Assembly (NCBI RefSeq): GCF_018332655.1
Contig: NZ_BOQL01000022.1
Location: 82,244 to 146,243 of the forward strand
Direction of reading: 5' to 3'
Origin: Actinoplanes auranticolor
GTDB taxonomy: Bacteria; Actinomycetota; Actinomycetes; Mycobacteriales; Micromonosporaceae
Length of the DNA stretch: 64,000 bases
Position 1 is the first letter of the stretch; each line of letters begins with the position of its first letter. The notes beneath the pieces are model-generated. The model did not search any database. It saw nothing but the letters and a program-made list of their open reading frames with translations, and was not told the DNA's origin. The position numbers were made by a program, and so were the translations under genes. This document shows, in pieces, positions 45,650-54,555 of this stretch.

Positions 45650-48530
45650 CCGCCAACGGTAGCGATGCCGGTCCGCCGGGTCCCGCCCGAGGCCCGGATC
45701 GTGACCTGGCGTCCGCCGGATCCGGCCGATGGGCCAGGTCGGCGTCGATCGCGGCCAGCGCCGCCTCGACCACCTGGCCGCTGGTCAGCACCGCGGCCCG
45801 GCGCCGGGCGGCCACGATCCCGGCCGGCCCCAGCCGCTCGGCGACGGCGGCCCGAGCCCGGCGCAGACGCGCGGCCTCGGCCGGATAGACCCGCGCCGGC
45901 GGCAGTGCCGCATCGACGAGCGCCGCGGTGTCGTCGGCACCGATCCGGGCGAGCAGCACGACCAGGTTGCGCAGCGCGGCCACCTGCAGAGTGTCGTTGC
46001 CCGCCTCGCGCCACAAAGTGAGCACCTCGCGGAAGCTCCGCAACGCGTCCGCCGGATCGGCGTGCCGCGACCGGATGGCGACGGCGGCGGCCATGGACGC
46101 GCCGACGAACAGCCGGCTGTCGACGCTGCGGGCCAGCGCGGCGGCCTCGTCGAGCAGGGCGACGGCCCGGGGCGGGTCGAGATCACCGAGCGCCTCGCCG
46201 AGCGCGTACCGGGCGATCGCGCGGGCGGTCGGATTGCCGGTCAGGTCGGCCACGTCCACCGCGGCCGCACCGAGCGCGACGGCCTGCTCCGGCTGGTCGG
46301 TCCAGGCGAGCACCAGCGCCTCGCAGGCCAGGCCGGAAGCACGCACTGCACCGTCGGCAGCCAGCGCGGTCATGGCCCGGTAGTGGGTCAGGGCGGCTTC
46401 GCCGTCGCAGGAGACCAGCGCGATGTCCCCGAGAACCTCCTGGGCGGCGGGGTGCGGCGGGGCCGCGGCGAGCAGCTCACGGGCGGCGGTCAGGTCTCCG
46501 CGCCCCCACGCGTGGGTCGCGGCAGCCGCCAGAGCGCCCGCCGAGCCCGTCGATGTGGCGGCGTAACCCCAGGCCAGCACCTCGTAGCGCTGGCCGTGGT
46601 AGCCGTACCGGTAGACGGCGGCGGCCAGCCGGGCGATCAGCGCGGGATCGTCGCGGGCGGTCTCGACCGCCTGCCGCAGGTCGGGCAGCAGGGCGTCGAG
46701 GTCACGCGCGGCCTCGGCCTCCCGCGGTCCGCGCAGCGCGAGATCGAGGACCTCCGTCGCCGCGACGACGGCCTCGGCGTGCCGCCGGTGCAGCTCGGCG
46801 GCGCCGGCCGCCGGATGCTGCCGGACGTAGGCCCGCACGGTCTCCAGCAGCCGGAAGCTCCCGGGCCCGGCCCGGCTCACCAGCGAGCGGTCGACCAGCG
46901 CGGCGAGCGCCCGGGCCACGTGCGAGCGCGGCAGCGTGGCGTCGGCGACGACGGCCTCGGCCAGGGCCACGGTGAACCGGCCCGCGAACACGCCGAGCCG
47001 CACCAGCATCCGCTGCTCGTCGTCGCCGAGCAGCCCGAACGACCAGTCGACCACCGAGCGCAGGGTGCGTTGCCGGGGCTCGCCGGTGCGCCGGCCCCGG
47101 ACCAGCAGGTCGAGCCGGTCGTCGAGCCGGTCCCGCAGGTTGGCCACGCCGAGCGCCGGGGCCTGGGTGGCGGCCAGTTCGATGGCCAGCGGCAGCGCGT
47201 CGAGGGCCTCGACGACCGCGCCGACCGCTGCGGCCTGAGCGGGATCACCCAGGTCGACCGTGCCGTCGGCGCGGTCGGCGAACATCGCCGCGGCGGCGTC
47301 CGCGGAGAGCGGGGGGAGGACGAGAACGCGTTCGCCGTCGATCCGCAGCCGCTCCTGGCTGGTGACGATGATCCGGGCGCCGGGCGCGGCGGCGAGGACG
47401 GCCTCGACGACCTCGGCGGCGGGCGCGAGGACGTGCTCGCAGTTGTCCAGCACGAGCACGCTGCCGCTCCGGGATCGGCAGGCGGCGGCGATGGTTGCGA
47501 CGACGTCGTCGTCGGGGGCCGGGCGGGCGCCCGTACCGGCGGCGACAGCCTGCAGGAAATCGTCCCGGCCGCGGACCGCCGCGGCATCGACCCAGGCGAC
47601 GGCCAGCTCGCGGACCGCCTCCGCGACCAACCGGGTCTTGCCGACCCCGCCGGGGCCGGCGACAGTGACCAACCCGTCGCCGGCGAGCAACGCGGCCCGC
47701 TCCCCCTCGCGGCCGAGGAAGGACGAGACATACCGGGGTACGCCCACAGCCAGGTCCCGCCGCGACAAGGCGACCTCCGGACCGTCCCCGGGCCGTTGCG
47801 CCACCGCCGGGCTTGAGCCCGGGTCGGCCGCGGGTGCGGCGGGCCGGTGATCTCCGCGGGTCAGCTGGGCCTGCAGTTCGCGGACCGCGGGTGACGGGTC
47901 GAGTCCCAGGGCCTCCACCACGGCCTCGGCGTGGCCGCGCAGCACCGCTGTCGCCTCGGCCACCGGCAGCATCCGGGCCAGCACCAGCGCACCCCGTTCC
48001 CAGCACGGGTCGGCGGCGACCTCGGCCGCCAGCCGGCCGCTCCCGCCGCCCAGCTCGGCCCGGTCGGCCAGCGCCGTGCGGTGGGCCGCACCGAGCCGCG
48101 CCGCCCAGCCCGCCAGCGGCCCGGCCGGAAACTCGGGCAGCGCCGGCCCACGCCACAGAGCCAGCGCGCGGTCGAGCAGCTCGGCCCGCCCGGCCGGGTC
48201 GGTGCTGGATCGTGCCTCGCTCAGCAGTCGTTCGAAGCACAGGGCGTCCACCTGCTCCGGTGCCAGGACCAGGCGGTAGCCGGCCGGCTCGTGCCGGACG
48301 ACGCCGTCCGGCAGCGCCGCGCGCAGCCGGGTCACGTGCGACTGCAGGCTGTTGCGGGCAGAGGGCGGCGGATCGTCCGGCCAGACGGTGTCGATCAGCC
48401 GGCCGATCGCGACGGGCCGCCCGGCGTGCAGGGCCAGGACGGCGAGCACAGTGCGTTGCCGTGCGCCGGCCACGACGCACGGTCCGTGCGGGCCGTCCAC
48501 CTCGAACGGCCCGAGCACCCGCACCTGCAT
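45642..48530 (-). CDS. AfsR/SARP-family transcriptional regulator with NB-ARC ATPase
   Basis: 962 residues. N-terminal OmpR-like winged helix (1-90), BTAD all-helical domain (about 92-225), NB-ARC ATPase with P-loop VAGPGGVGKT (about 290-298), Walker B VLVLDNCEHVL, and a long Ala-rich TPR-like C-terminus. Such proteins activate specialised-metabolite genes or cell-wide responses. No biosynthetic cluster is next to it. ATG start at 48530. Confidence 0.88.
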   Translation of the reverse strand: MQVRVLGPFEVDGPHGPCVVAGARQRTVLAVLALHAGRPVAIGRLIDTVWPDDPPPSARNSLQSHVTRLRAALPDGVVRHEPAGYRLVLAPEQVDALCFERLLSEARSSTDPAGRAELLDRALALWRGPALPEFPAGPLAGWAARLGAAHRTALADRAELGGGSGRLAAEVAADPCWERGALVLARMLPVAEATAVLRGHAEAVVEALGLDPSPAVRELQAQLTRGDHRPAAPAADPGSSPAVAQRPGDGPEVALSRRDLAVGVPRYVSSFLGREGERAALLAGDGLVTVAGPGGVGKTRLVAEAVRELAVAWVDAAAVRGRDDFLQAVAAGTGARPAPDDDVVATIAAACRSRSGSVLVLDNCEHVLAPAAEVVEAVLAAAPGARIIVTSQERLRIDGERVLVLPPLSADAAAAMFADRADGTVDLGDPAQAAAVGAVVEALDALPLAIELAATQAPALGVANLRDRLDDRLDLLVRGRRTGEPRQRTLRSVVDWSFGLLGDDEQRMLVRLGVFAGRFTVALAEAVVADATLPRSHVARALAALVDRSLVSRAGPGSFRLLETVRAYVRQHPAAGAAELHRRHAEAVVAATEVLDLALRGPREAEAARDLDALLPDLRQAVETARDDPALIARLAAAVYRYGYHGQRYEVLAWGYAATSTGSAGALAAAATHAWGRGDLTAARELLAAAPPHPAAQEVLGDIALVSCDGEAALTHYRAMTALAADGAVRASGLACEALVLAWTDQPEQAVALGAAAVDVADLTGNPTARAIARYALGEALGDLDPPRAVALLDEAAALARSVDSRLFVGASMAAAVAIRSRHADPADALRSFREVLTLWREAGNDTLQVAALRNLVVLLARIGADDTAALVDAALPPARVYPAEAARLRRARAAVAERLGPAGIVAARRRAAVLTSGQVVEAALAAIDADLAHRPDPADARSRSGPRAGPGGPASLPLAGV

Positions 48531-48593
48531 GCGATGACCCTAGGGCGGCCGGACCGCCCGGTGCCGTCGGATTTCCGGCAGCCGGGCCGCCGG

Positions 48594-49664
48594 TCAGCCC
48601 CGCAACCGGTAGAAACGCCAGAAATCGTGGGCGATGTCGAGCACCTCCGGCTGGGCGAAGCCGGCCTCCCGGGCCCAGCCGAGCAGCGTCGGCGCGCGCA
48701 GCACCGTCCCGTTGGCCACCGCCGGACCCTCGGCGCGGGTGGCGGGCAGGCAGTGCAGGACGCTGAAGGCGTACTGCAGGCGCTCGATCTCGCCGGCCGG
48801 CGCGGTGAACTCGTCGGCGACGCGTTCGTCGCCGATGAGGACGCTGCCCCCGTCGGCGAGGGCCGCGCGGGCGGCGGCCAGCACGCCGACCGGGTCGGCC
48901 ATGTCGTGCAGCGCCTCGAAGATGGTCACCAGGTCCACGCCGGGGCCGGCCGGCACCGCCGCGTCACCCACCGTGAAACTCACCCGGTCGGCGACGCCCG
49001 CAGCCGCGGCGGTCCGGCGTGCCTCCGCGACGGAGGTCTCGTCCAGGTCCACCCCGCGTACGGTGATCGCCGGGTAGGCCAGGGCCAGCGCCACCGACGA
49101 ATGTCCCAGCCCGCAGCCCAGGTCCAGCACCCGGGCGCCCGGCGTGGCCCGCAGCCGCCGGTCGATCTCCGGCACCGCCGGCAGCCATTCGCCGGTGAGC
49201 TGATGGGTGAACATGGGCCGGTTGAACGCGGCGATGCCGTGCCGAATGTGCCGGCCGTAGTCGGCGTAGCAGACGCCGGCCCCGGTCCGGAACGCCTCCG
49301 TGACGGCCGGGACCGTGAGGCCGAGCCCGAGCGCGAACTGTCCCGCCGTGCCCAGGTACGCCGGCCCGGTCTCGTCCAGTAGCACGGCGGCGACCTCCTC
49401 GCTCAGGGTGAACCGCCGTTCGTCGGGGTCATCCCCGTCGGTGGGAAATGCGGTCAGCAGTCCGGCGGCGGCCTGCTGTTCGAGCCATTCGCGGGCGTAC
49501 CGGGCGTCGATGCCGGTTGTCCTGGCCAGTTCGGGTGCGGTGAGCCGGGTTCCGCGCAGGGCCGGGTAGAGGCCGAGTTCGCGGCCCAGCTCGACGGTGA
49601 ACAGTTCGGCGGCGGCGGTCAGCGCGCCCAGCAGGCGTTCGGCGGTCTTCTCTGCGGTCGTCAT
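48594..49664 (-). CDS. SAM-dependent methyltransferase with N-terminal winged helix
   Basis: 356 residues. The N-terminal dimerisation/wHTH part (to about 90) is followed by a class I Rossmann methyltransferase with motif I VLDLGCGLGHSS, motif II VRGVDLDETS and VTIFEALHDM. The layout is like rRNA- or small-molecule O-methyltransferases (Methyltransf_25 with a wHTH). Divergent from the oxidoreductase gene. Confidence 0.85.
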   Translation of the reverse strand: MTTAEKTAERLLGALTAAAELFTVELGRELGLYPALRGTRLTAPELARTTGIDARYAREWLEQQAAAGLLTAFPTDGDDPDERRFTLSEEVAAVLLDETGPAYLGTAGQFALGLGLTVPAVTEAFRTGAGVCYADYGRHIRHGIAAFNRPMFTHQLTGEWLPAVPEIDRRLRATPGARVLDLGCGLGHSSVALALAYPAITVRGVDLDETSVAEARRTAAAAGVADRVSFTVGDAAVPAGPGVDLVTIFEALHDMADPVGVLAAARAALADGGSVLIGDERVADEFTAPAGEIERLQYAFSVLHCLPATRAEGPAVANGTVLRAPTLLGWAREAGFAQPEVLDIAHDFWRFYRLRG

Positions 49665-49718
49665 GGGACCACCGTGGACCCGTCCGCGTGCGGTTCGCGT
49701 GCAGTCCGCGTGTGGCTC

Positions 49719-49749
49719 TTGACCTCAACCCGGCTTGAGCTTGCAAGGT
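49719..49749 (+). promoter_or_regulatory. MerR/SoxR-type promoter of the quinone oxidoreductase
   Basis: TTGACC (49719-49724) and a -10-like CAAGGT (49744-49749) are 19 bases apart, and between them lies CTCAA-CCCGGC-TTGAG (49724-49739). The overlong 19-base spacer with an internal inverted repeat is the hallmark of MerR-family promoters, including SoxR-type redox control. A MerR-family gene is not in the window. Confidence 0.55.
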
Positions 49750-49755
49750 GGCCCG

Positions 49756-50673
49756 ATGAGAGCAGCGGTGTTCGACCGGTACGGCCCGCCCGAGGTGTTG
49801 CGGGTGGCCGAGCTGCCCGATCCGGTGCCGGGTCCGGGCGAGGCGCGGGTCCGGGTACGCGCGGCCGGAGTGCAGCCCTTCGACGTCGGCGTGCGTGAGG
49901 GGTGGATGAGACCGGGGCCGGGGCACTTCCCGCATCAGGTCGGCCAGGAGTTCTCGGGGGTGGTCGACCTGCTCGGCGAGGGTGTCACCGGCCCCGTCCC
50001 GGGCACGGCGGTGCTGGGTTCCACGATGATGAACGGTCAGGCGACCCACGTCGTCGTACCGGCGGCGAACCTGGTCGTGAAGCCGCCGCAGCTGTCCTTC
50101 CCGGCCGCCGCGGCGCTGGTGGCGGCCGGGCAGACCGCCTCCGGGGCGCTGGCCCAGCTGGAGGTCACCGCGGGCGACGTGCTGCTGGTGCACGGCGCGG
50201 CGGGTTCGGTGGGCACGCTGGCGGTGCAGCTGGCCCGGCTGGCCGGCGCCACCGTGGTCGGGACGGCCGGCCCGGCCAACCACGACTATCTGCGGGAGCT
50301 GGGTGCCGTTCCGGTCGCGTACGGCGACGGCCTGGTCGAGGCGGTCCGTGCGGTCGCGCCCGGCCCAGTGACGGTGGCCCTGGACGCGGCCGGGCGCGGG
50401 GCCGTCGCCGCGTCGGTGGCCCTCGGCGTGCCCCGGGAGCGAATCGGCACGATCGCCGACGACAAGGACGCCGCCGAGTTCGGCACCCCGGTGGTGCGGG
50501 CGCCCCGTTCCCCCGTACGGCTGGCCGAGGTGATCGCGCTGGCTGCCCGTGGGGTGCTGACGATGCCGCTGCGGGCGTACCCGCTGGCCCAGGTCGCCGC
50601 GGCGCACGCGGCCGTGCAGGCCGGGCACGGCCGCGGCAAAGTGGTGCTCATCGTCGAGCCGGAACAGCCCTGA
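49756..50673 (+). CDS. NADP-dependent quinone oxidoreductase (zinc-free MDR family)
   Basis: 305 residues from ATG 49756. GroES-like N-terminal half (AAVFDRYGPPEVLRVAELPD) and Rossmann motif VLLVHGAAGSVGTLAVQLAR. There are no zinc-ligand Cys/His, so QOR/zeta-crystallin type. Reduces quinones or enals with NADPH. The MerR/SoxR-type promoter fits induction by redox-active compounds. Confidence 0.85.
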   Translation: MRAAVFDRYGPPEVLRVAELPDPVPGPGEARVRVRAAGVQPFDVGVREGWMRPGPGHFPHQVGQEFSGVVDLLGEGVTGPVPGTAVLGSTMMNGQATHVVVPAANLVVKPPQLSFPAAAALVAAGQTASGALAQLEVTAGDVLLVHGAAGSVGTLAVQLARLAGATVVGTAGPANHDYLRELGAVPVAYGDGLVEAVRAVAPGPVTVALDAAGRGAVAASVALGVPRERIGTIADDKDAAEFGTPVVRAPRSPVRLAEVIALAARGVLTMPLRAYPLAQVAAAHAAVQAGHGRGKVVLIVEPEQP

Positions 50674-50682
50674 GCGGACCGG

Positions 50683-52248
50683 TCACGTCAGCGGCGCGCC
50701 GGCGGCGGCCTCCTCCTCCTGGGCCCGGCGCTCGTCGCCGCTCAGCGTGTGCAGCGGCTTCTCCTTGATGAACAGGACGGCGATCACGGCCAGGGCGGCG
50801 ATCGGGGCGCCGATCAGGAACAGCCGGGCCGTGGCCTCGCCGTAGACGTCGCGGACGACGGCCAGGACCTCCGGTGGAAGGGTGGCCAGGTCGGGCACCT
50901 TGGCCGTGCCGCCCGTCTCGGCGGGGCCGAGACGCTCGGCCAGCATCGAGGTCACCCGCGACGCCAGCACCGCGCCCAGCGCGCTCACCCCGATCGCGCC
51001 GCCCATGCTGCGGAAGAACGTCAGCGCGGAGGTGGTCGCCCCCAGCTCCTGAGCCGGTACGTCGTTCTGCGCCGCGAGCACCAGGTTCTGCATCAGCATG
51101 CCGACGCCGACCCCGAGCACCACCATGGACAGCGCGAGCATCGGCACGCTGGTGTGCGCGTCGATCGTGCTCAGCAGCACCATGCCGGCGGTCATCACCA
51201 CCGCCCCCGCGACCAGGTACGCCTTCCACCGGCCGTACCTGGTGATCAGCTGGCCGGCCACGGTGGACGACACCAGCAGCCCGAAGATGAGCGGCAGGCT
51301 CATCAGGCCGGCGACCGTCGGGGATTTGCCGAGTGAGATCTGGAAGTACTGCGACAGGAACACCGTCCCGCCGAACATGGCCAGGCCGACCAGCACGCTG
51401 GCGACGATCGCCAGAGACACCGTGCGGTTGCCGAAGATGCTCAGCGGGATGATCGGCTCCTTGGCCCGCGATTCGACGCGGACGGCGAGGGCGAGCAGCA
51501 GCAGTCCGGCCGCGACGAAGAGCGCGGTCGGCCATGAGCCCCAGGCGAAGTGGTTGCCGGCCAGGGTGGACCAGATCAGCAGGTCGCACACGCCCGCGGT
51601 GATCAGGGTCGCGCCGAGCCAGTCGATCGAGACCGGTCGGCGCGGCGTCGGGGGCAGGTGCAGCGTCTTCTGCAGCAGCCCGATCGCGGCCAGCGAGAAC
51701 GGCACGCCGATCAGGAAGCACCAGCGCCAGCCCAGCCACGAGGTGTCCACCAGCAGCCCGCCGATCAGCGGCCCGGCGATGGTCGCGACGCCGAACACCG
51801 CGCCGAACAGCCCCGAGTAGCGGCCCAGCTCACGCGGCGGGATCATCGCGGCCATCACGATCATGGCGAGTGCGCCCATCCCGCCCGCGCCGACGCCCTG
51901 CACGACCCGGCTGACGATGAGGATGCCGACGTCGGGGGTGAGCCCGGCGATCAGTGAGCCCGCGACGAACAGGCCCAGGGAGAGCTGGATCAGCAGTTTC
52001 TTGCTGTAGAGGTCGGCCATCTTGCCCCACAGCGGCACGGTCGCCGTCATGGCCAGCAGTTCGGTGGTGACGATCCAGGTGTAGACGGACTGCGAGCCGC
52101 CCAGGTCGGCGATGATCCGCGGCAGGGCGTTGGACACGACCGTGGAGGCGAGGATGGACACGAACAGGCCGAGCATGAGGCCGGACAGCGCCTGGACGAC
52201 CTCCCGGTGCGACATCCTGGCGGCGGGCGGGGTGGTGGCCGGCGTCAT
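50683..52248 (-). CDS. DHA2-family MFS multidrug exporter (EmrB/QacA)
   Basis: 521 residues, about 14 transmembrane helices. Motif A-like GKMADLYSKKLL after helix 2 and motif C-like GPLIGGLLVDTSWLGWRWCF region typical of drug:H+ antiporters of the DHA2 type. The ATG overlaps the helicase stop (ATGA), so it is the second gene of the RAE-controlled operon and may export rifamycin or related compounds; the substrate is inferred from context only. Confidence 0.88.
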   Translation of the reverse strand: MTPATTPPAARMSHREVVQALSGLMLGLFVSILASTVVSNALPRIIADLGGSQSVYTWIVTTELLAMTATVPLWGKMADLYSKKLLIQLSLGLFVAGSLIAGLTPDVGILIVSRVVQGVGAGGMGALAMIVMAAMIPPRELGRYSGLFGAVFGVATIAGPLIGGLLVDTSWLGWRWCFLIGVPFSLAAIGLLQKTLHLPPTPRRPVSIDWLGATLITAGVCDLLIWSTLAGNHFAWGSWPTALFVAAGLLLLALAVRVESRAKEPIIPLSIFGNRTVSLAIVASVLVGLAMFGGTVFLSQYFQISLGKSPTVAGLMSLPLIFGLLVSSTVAGQLITRYGRWKAYLVAGAVVMTAGMVLLSTIDAHTSVPMLALSMVVLGVGVGMLMQNLVLAAQNDVPAQELGATTSALTFFRSMGGAIGVSALGAVLASRVTSMLAERLGPAETGGTAKVPDLATLPPEVLAVVRDVYGEATARLFLIGAPIAALAVIAVLFIKEKPLHTLSGDERRAQEEEAAAGAPLT

Positions 52249-54416
52249 CGATCTCCCTCGGTGGTGGTGAGAACGGCGAGTTGCTGGGTGGCGCGGGTCA
52301 TCGCGACGTAGCGGTCGACCGCGCCCTCGATCCCCCGGCCGAACGTCTCCGGGTCGATCAGGACGACCAGGTCGAACTCGAGTCCCTTGGACAGCTCGGG
52401 GGTCAGCGACCGGACCCGGGGTGTGGCCGGGACGGTGCTGCCGTCGGCGCTGATCACGCAGGCGATGCCCTCGGCGTGCGTGGCGAGCCAACTGTCCAGG
52501 ATGGACCTCAGCTCGGCCGCGGATCCGTGGTGGACGGGAACGCCGCTGCTGCGGATGGAGGCCGGCACGTTGGCGTCGGGCAGCGCGGCCCGGATGACCG
52601 GCTCGGCCTCCGCCATGACCTCCTCCGGCGTCCGGTAGTTGATGGTCAGCGAGGACATGGTGATCCGGTCGAGCCCGATCCGGTCGAGCCGTTCCGGCCA
52701 GGACTCGGTGAAGCCGTGCCGGGCCTGGGCCCGGTCCCCGACGATGGTCAGGCTGCGGGACGGGCAGCGCTGCAGCAGCATCTGCCACTCCGCGTCGGTC
52801 AGTTCCTGGGCCTCGTCCACGACGATGTGCGCGAACGGGCCGGCCAGCCGGTCGGGCTCGGCGCCGGGCACCGCGGTCTCGTCGACCAGGGCGTCCTGCA
52901 GGTCGAGCTGGCGCAGGCTGGACAGCACCCCTTCCCCGTCGTCGTAGCTGTGGGCGTGGATCAGCTCGTCGACGACGGCGGACATACGCTCGCGTTCGAC
53001 GGCGAGGGTGGCGTCGTGCCGGCGGCTGCGCCGGGACGCTTCCGGGTCGCCGAGCCGCCGCCGGGCCGCGTCCAGCAGCGGCAGGTCGGACACCGTCCAG
53101 GCCGGCCCCGCGTTCCGCCGCAGCTTGCGGAGCTCGTCCGGGCCGAGCCAGGGAGCGCACTTGCGCAGGTACGCGGGCACCGCCCACAGGTCCGCGACGA
53201 GGTCGGCCGCCTCGAGCACCGGCCACGCCCGGCTGAAGGTGGTGACCAGTTCCCGGTTCTGCCCCAGCGACCGGCGGACGAAGTTCTCCGGTTCGTCGCC
53301 GTCGTACTTCTCCACCAGGATCGTGAGCAGTTCCTCCCAGATCTCGTCCCGGGCCTCGTTGTGCGGCGTACCGGGTCCGGGCGCCTCGAACGCCTCGGCC
53401 CAGTCGGCCGCGCTCAGCCGGATGTCGGCCTCGCCGGTGGAGACCGTCATGGGGGCGGTCGGCGGTTCCTCGTAGAACCTGACGGCTGCCTCGATCGCGC
53501 CTACCAGCTCGGCCGAGGACTTGAGGCGGGCCACCTCCGGGTCGGCTTCGGGTCCGGCCGCGGCACCCTCGGCGACGAGGTCGCGCAGGGTGCAGATCTG
53601 CACCTCCTCCTCGCCCAGGCTGGGCAGGACGTCGCCGACGTAGGCCAGGTAGGGCTGGTGCGGGCCGATGAACAGCACGCCACCGCTGCGGTTACCGAGA
53701 CGGGGATCGGAGTAGAGCAGGTACGCCGTGCGGTGCAGGGCGACGACGGTCTTTCCCGTACCGGGACCGCCGTCGACGACGAGAGCGCCGCCGGACCCGG
53801 CGCGGATGATGGCGTCCTGGTCGGCCTGGATGGTGCCGAGCACGTCGCGCATCCGGTCCGACCGGTTGCCGCCCAGGCTGGCGATGAACGCGGACTGGTC
53901 GTCGAGCGCGGCATGCCCCTCGAACCCGTCCGGGGTGAACACCTCGTCCCAGTAGTCGCTGATCCGGCCGCGGGTCCAGCGGTAGCGGCGGCGGCTGGCC
54001 AGACCCATCGGGTTGGCGTGGGTCGCCCCGAAGAACGGCTCGGCCGCCGGTGACCGCCAGTCCAGCAACAGCCGCCGGCCGGCGCTGTCGGTGAGGCCGA
54101 ACCGCCCGACGTACACCGGCTCGGCGTCGTCGGCGCTGACCATGCGGCCGAGACACAGGTCCATCCCGAAACGGCGCAGGGCCCGCAGGCGGGCGGTCAG
54201 CCGCCGTACCTCCGTGTCGCGGTCCACCGCCTGCCGGCCCTTGCCCGCGGGCGCCCGGCGCTCGGTCTCCAGGCGGTCGGACAGGTCGGCGATGGACTCC
54301 CGCAAGCTCTCCGCGATGGCCGCGAAGTGCCGCTCGTCGGCGGCGATCAGTTTCGGGTCGGCCTTCGGTGCCAGCCGGCCGGGAAGATCGAAGGCGCTGG
54401 TCGCCAGGGGATTCAT
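52245..54416 (-). CDS. helR: HelD/HelR-type UvrD-like helicase (RNA-polymerase-associated, rifamycin resistance type)
   Basis: 723 residues from ATG 54416. An N-terminal coiled-coil arm (about 20-100) precedes the helicase domains with Walker A GGPGTGKTVVALHR (K222), Walker B-type VVDEAQELTDAEW and the late SF1 motif MTRATQQL. HelD proteins bind and recycle RNA polymerase; the HelR branch displaces rifamycin. The match to that branch rests on the RAE at 54471-54490, not on a resolved phylogeny. Coupled to the exporter gene. Confidence 0.8.
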   Translation of the reverse strand: MNPLATSAFDLPGRLAPKADPKLIAADERHFAAIAESLRESIADLSDRLETERRAPAGKGRQAVDRDTEVRRLTARLRALRRFGMDLCLGRMVSADDAEPVYVGRFGLTDSAGRRLLLDWRSPAAEPFFGATHANPMGLASRRRYRWTRGRISDYWDEVFTPDGFEGHAALDDQSAFIASLGGNRSDRMRDVLGTIQADQDAIIRAGSGGALVVDGGPGTGKTVVALHRTAYLLYSDPRLGNRSGGVLFIGPHQPYLAYVGDVLPSLGEEEVQICTLRDLVAEGAAAGPEADPEVARLKSSAELVGAIEAAVRFYEEPPTAPMTVSTGEADIRLSAADWAEAFEAPGPGTPHNEARDEIWEELLTILVEKYDGDEPENFVRRSLGQNRELVTTFSRAWPVLEAADLVADLWAVPAYLRKCAPWLGPDELRKLRRNAGPAWTVSDLPLLDAARRRLGDPEASRRSRRHDATLAVERERMSAVVDELIHAHSYDDGEGVLSSLRQLDLQDALVDETAVPGAEPDRLAGPFAHIVVDEAQELTDAEWQMLLQRCPSRSLTIVGDRAQARHGFTESWPERLDRIGLDRITMSSLTINYRTPEEVMAEAEPVIRAALPDANVPASIRSSGVPVHHGSAAELRSILDSWLATHAEGIACVISADGSTVPATPRVRSLTPELSKGLEFDLVVLIDPETFGRGIEGAVDRYVAMTRATQQLAVLTTTEGDR

Positions 54417-54470
54417 TCACACCTCGATTGCGCAGATTCCGGTCTCGGCGGACGATTCTGCGGCATGGAC

Positions 54471-54490
54471 GGGGTCTTGCCACAAGCCCC
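54471..54490 (-). promoter_or_regulatory. Rifamycin-associated element (RAE) upstream of helR
   Basis: On the minus strand, GGGGCTTGTGGCAAGACCCC. The published RAE is GGGGCTTGCGGCAAGCCCC; the match is complete but for C-to-T at the centre and one inserted A. It ends 54 bases before the helR ATG. A TTGTGG inside it and CAGAAT 19 bases downstream could be the promoter hexamers. RAEs drive rifamycin-inducible resistance genes (arr, rph, rox, helR) in actinobacteria. Confidence 0.8.
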
Positions 54491-54555
54491 GGGGTGCGAT
54501 ATACGTTAGAAGTGGCGGAGAGTGGGTTCTCCTCTCGCGCCCCCTTCCATCGAGC

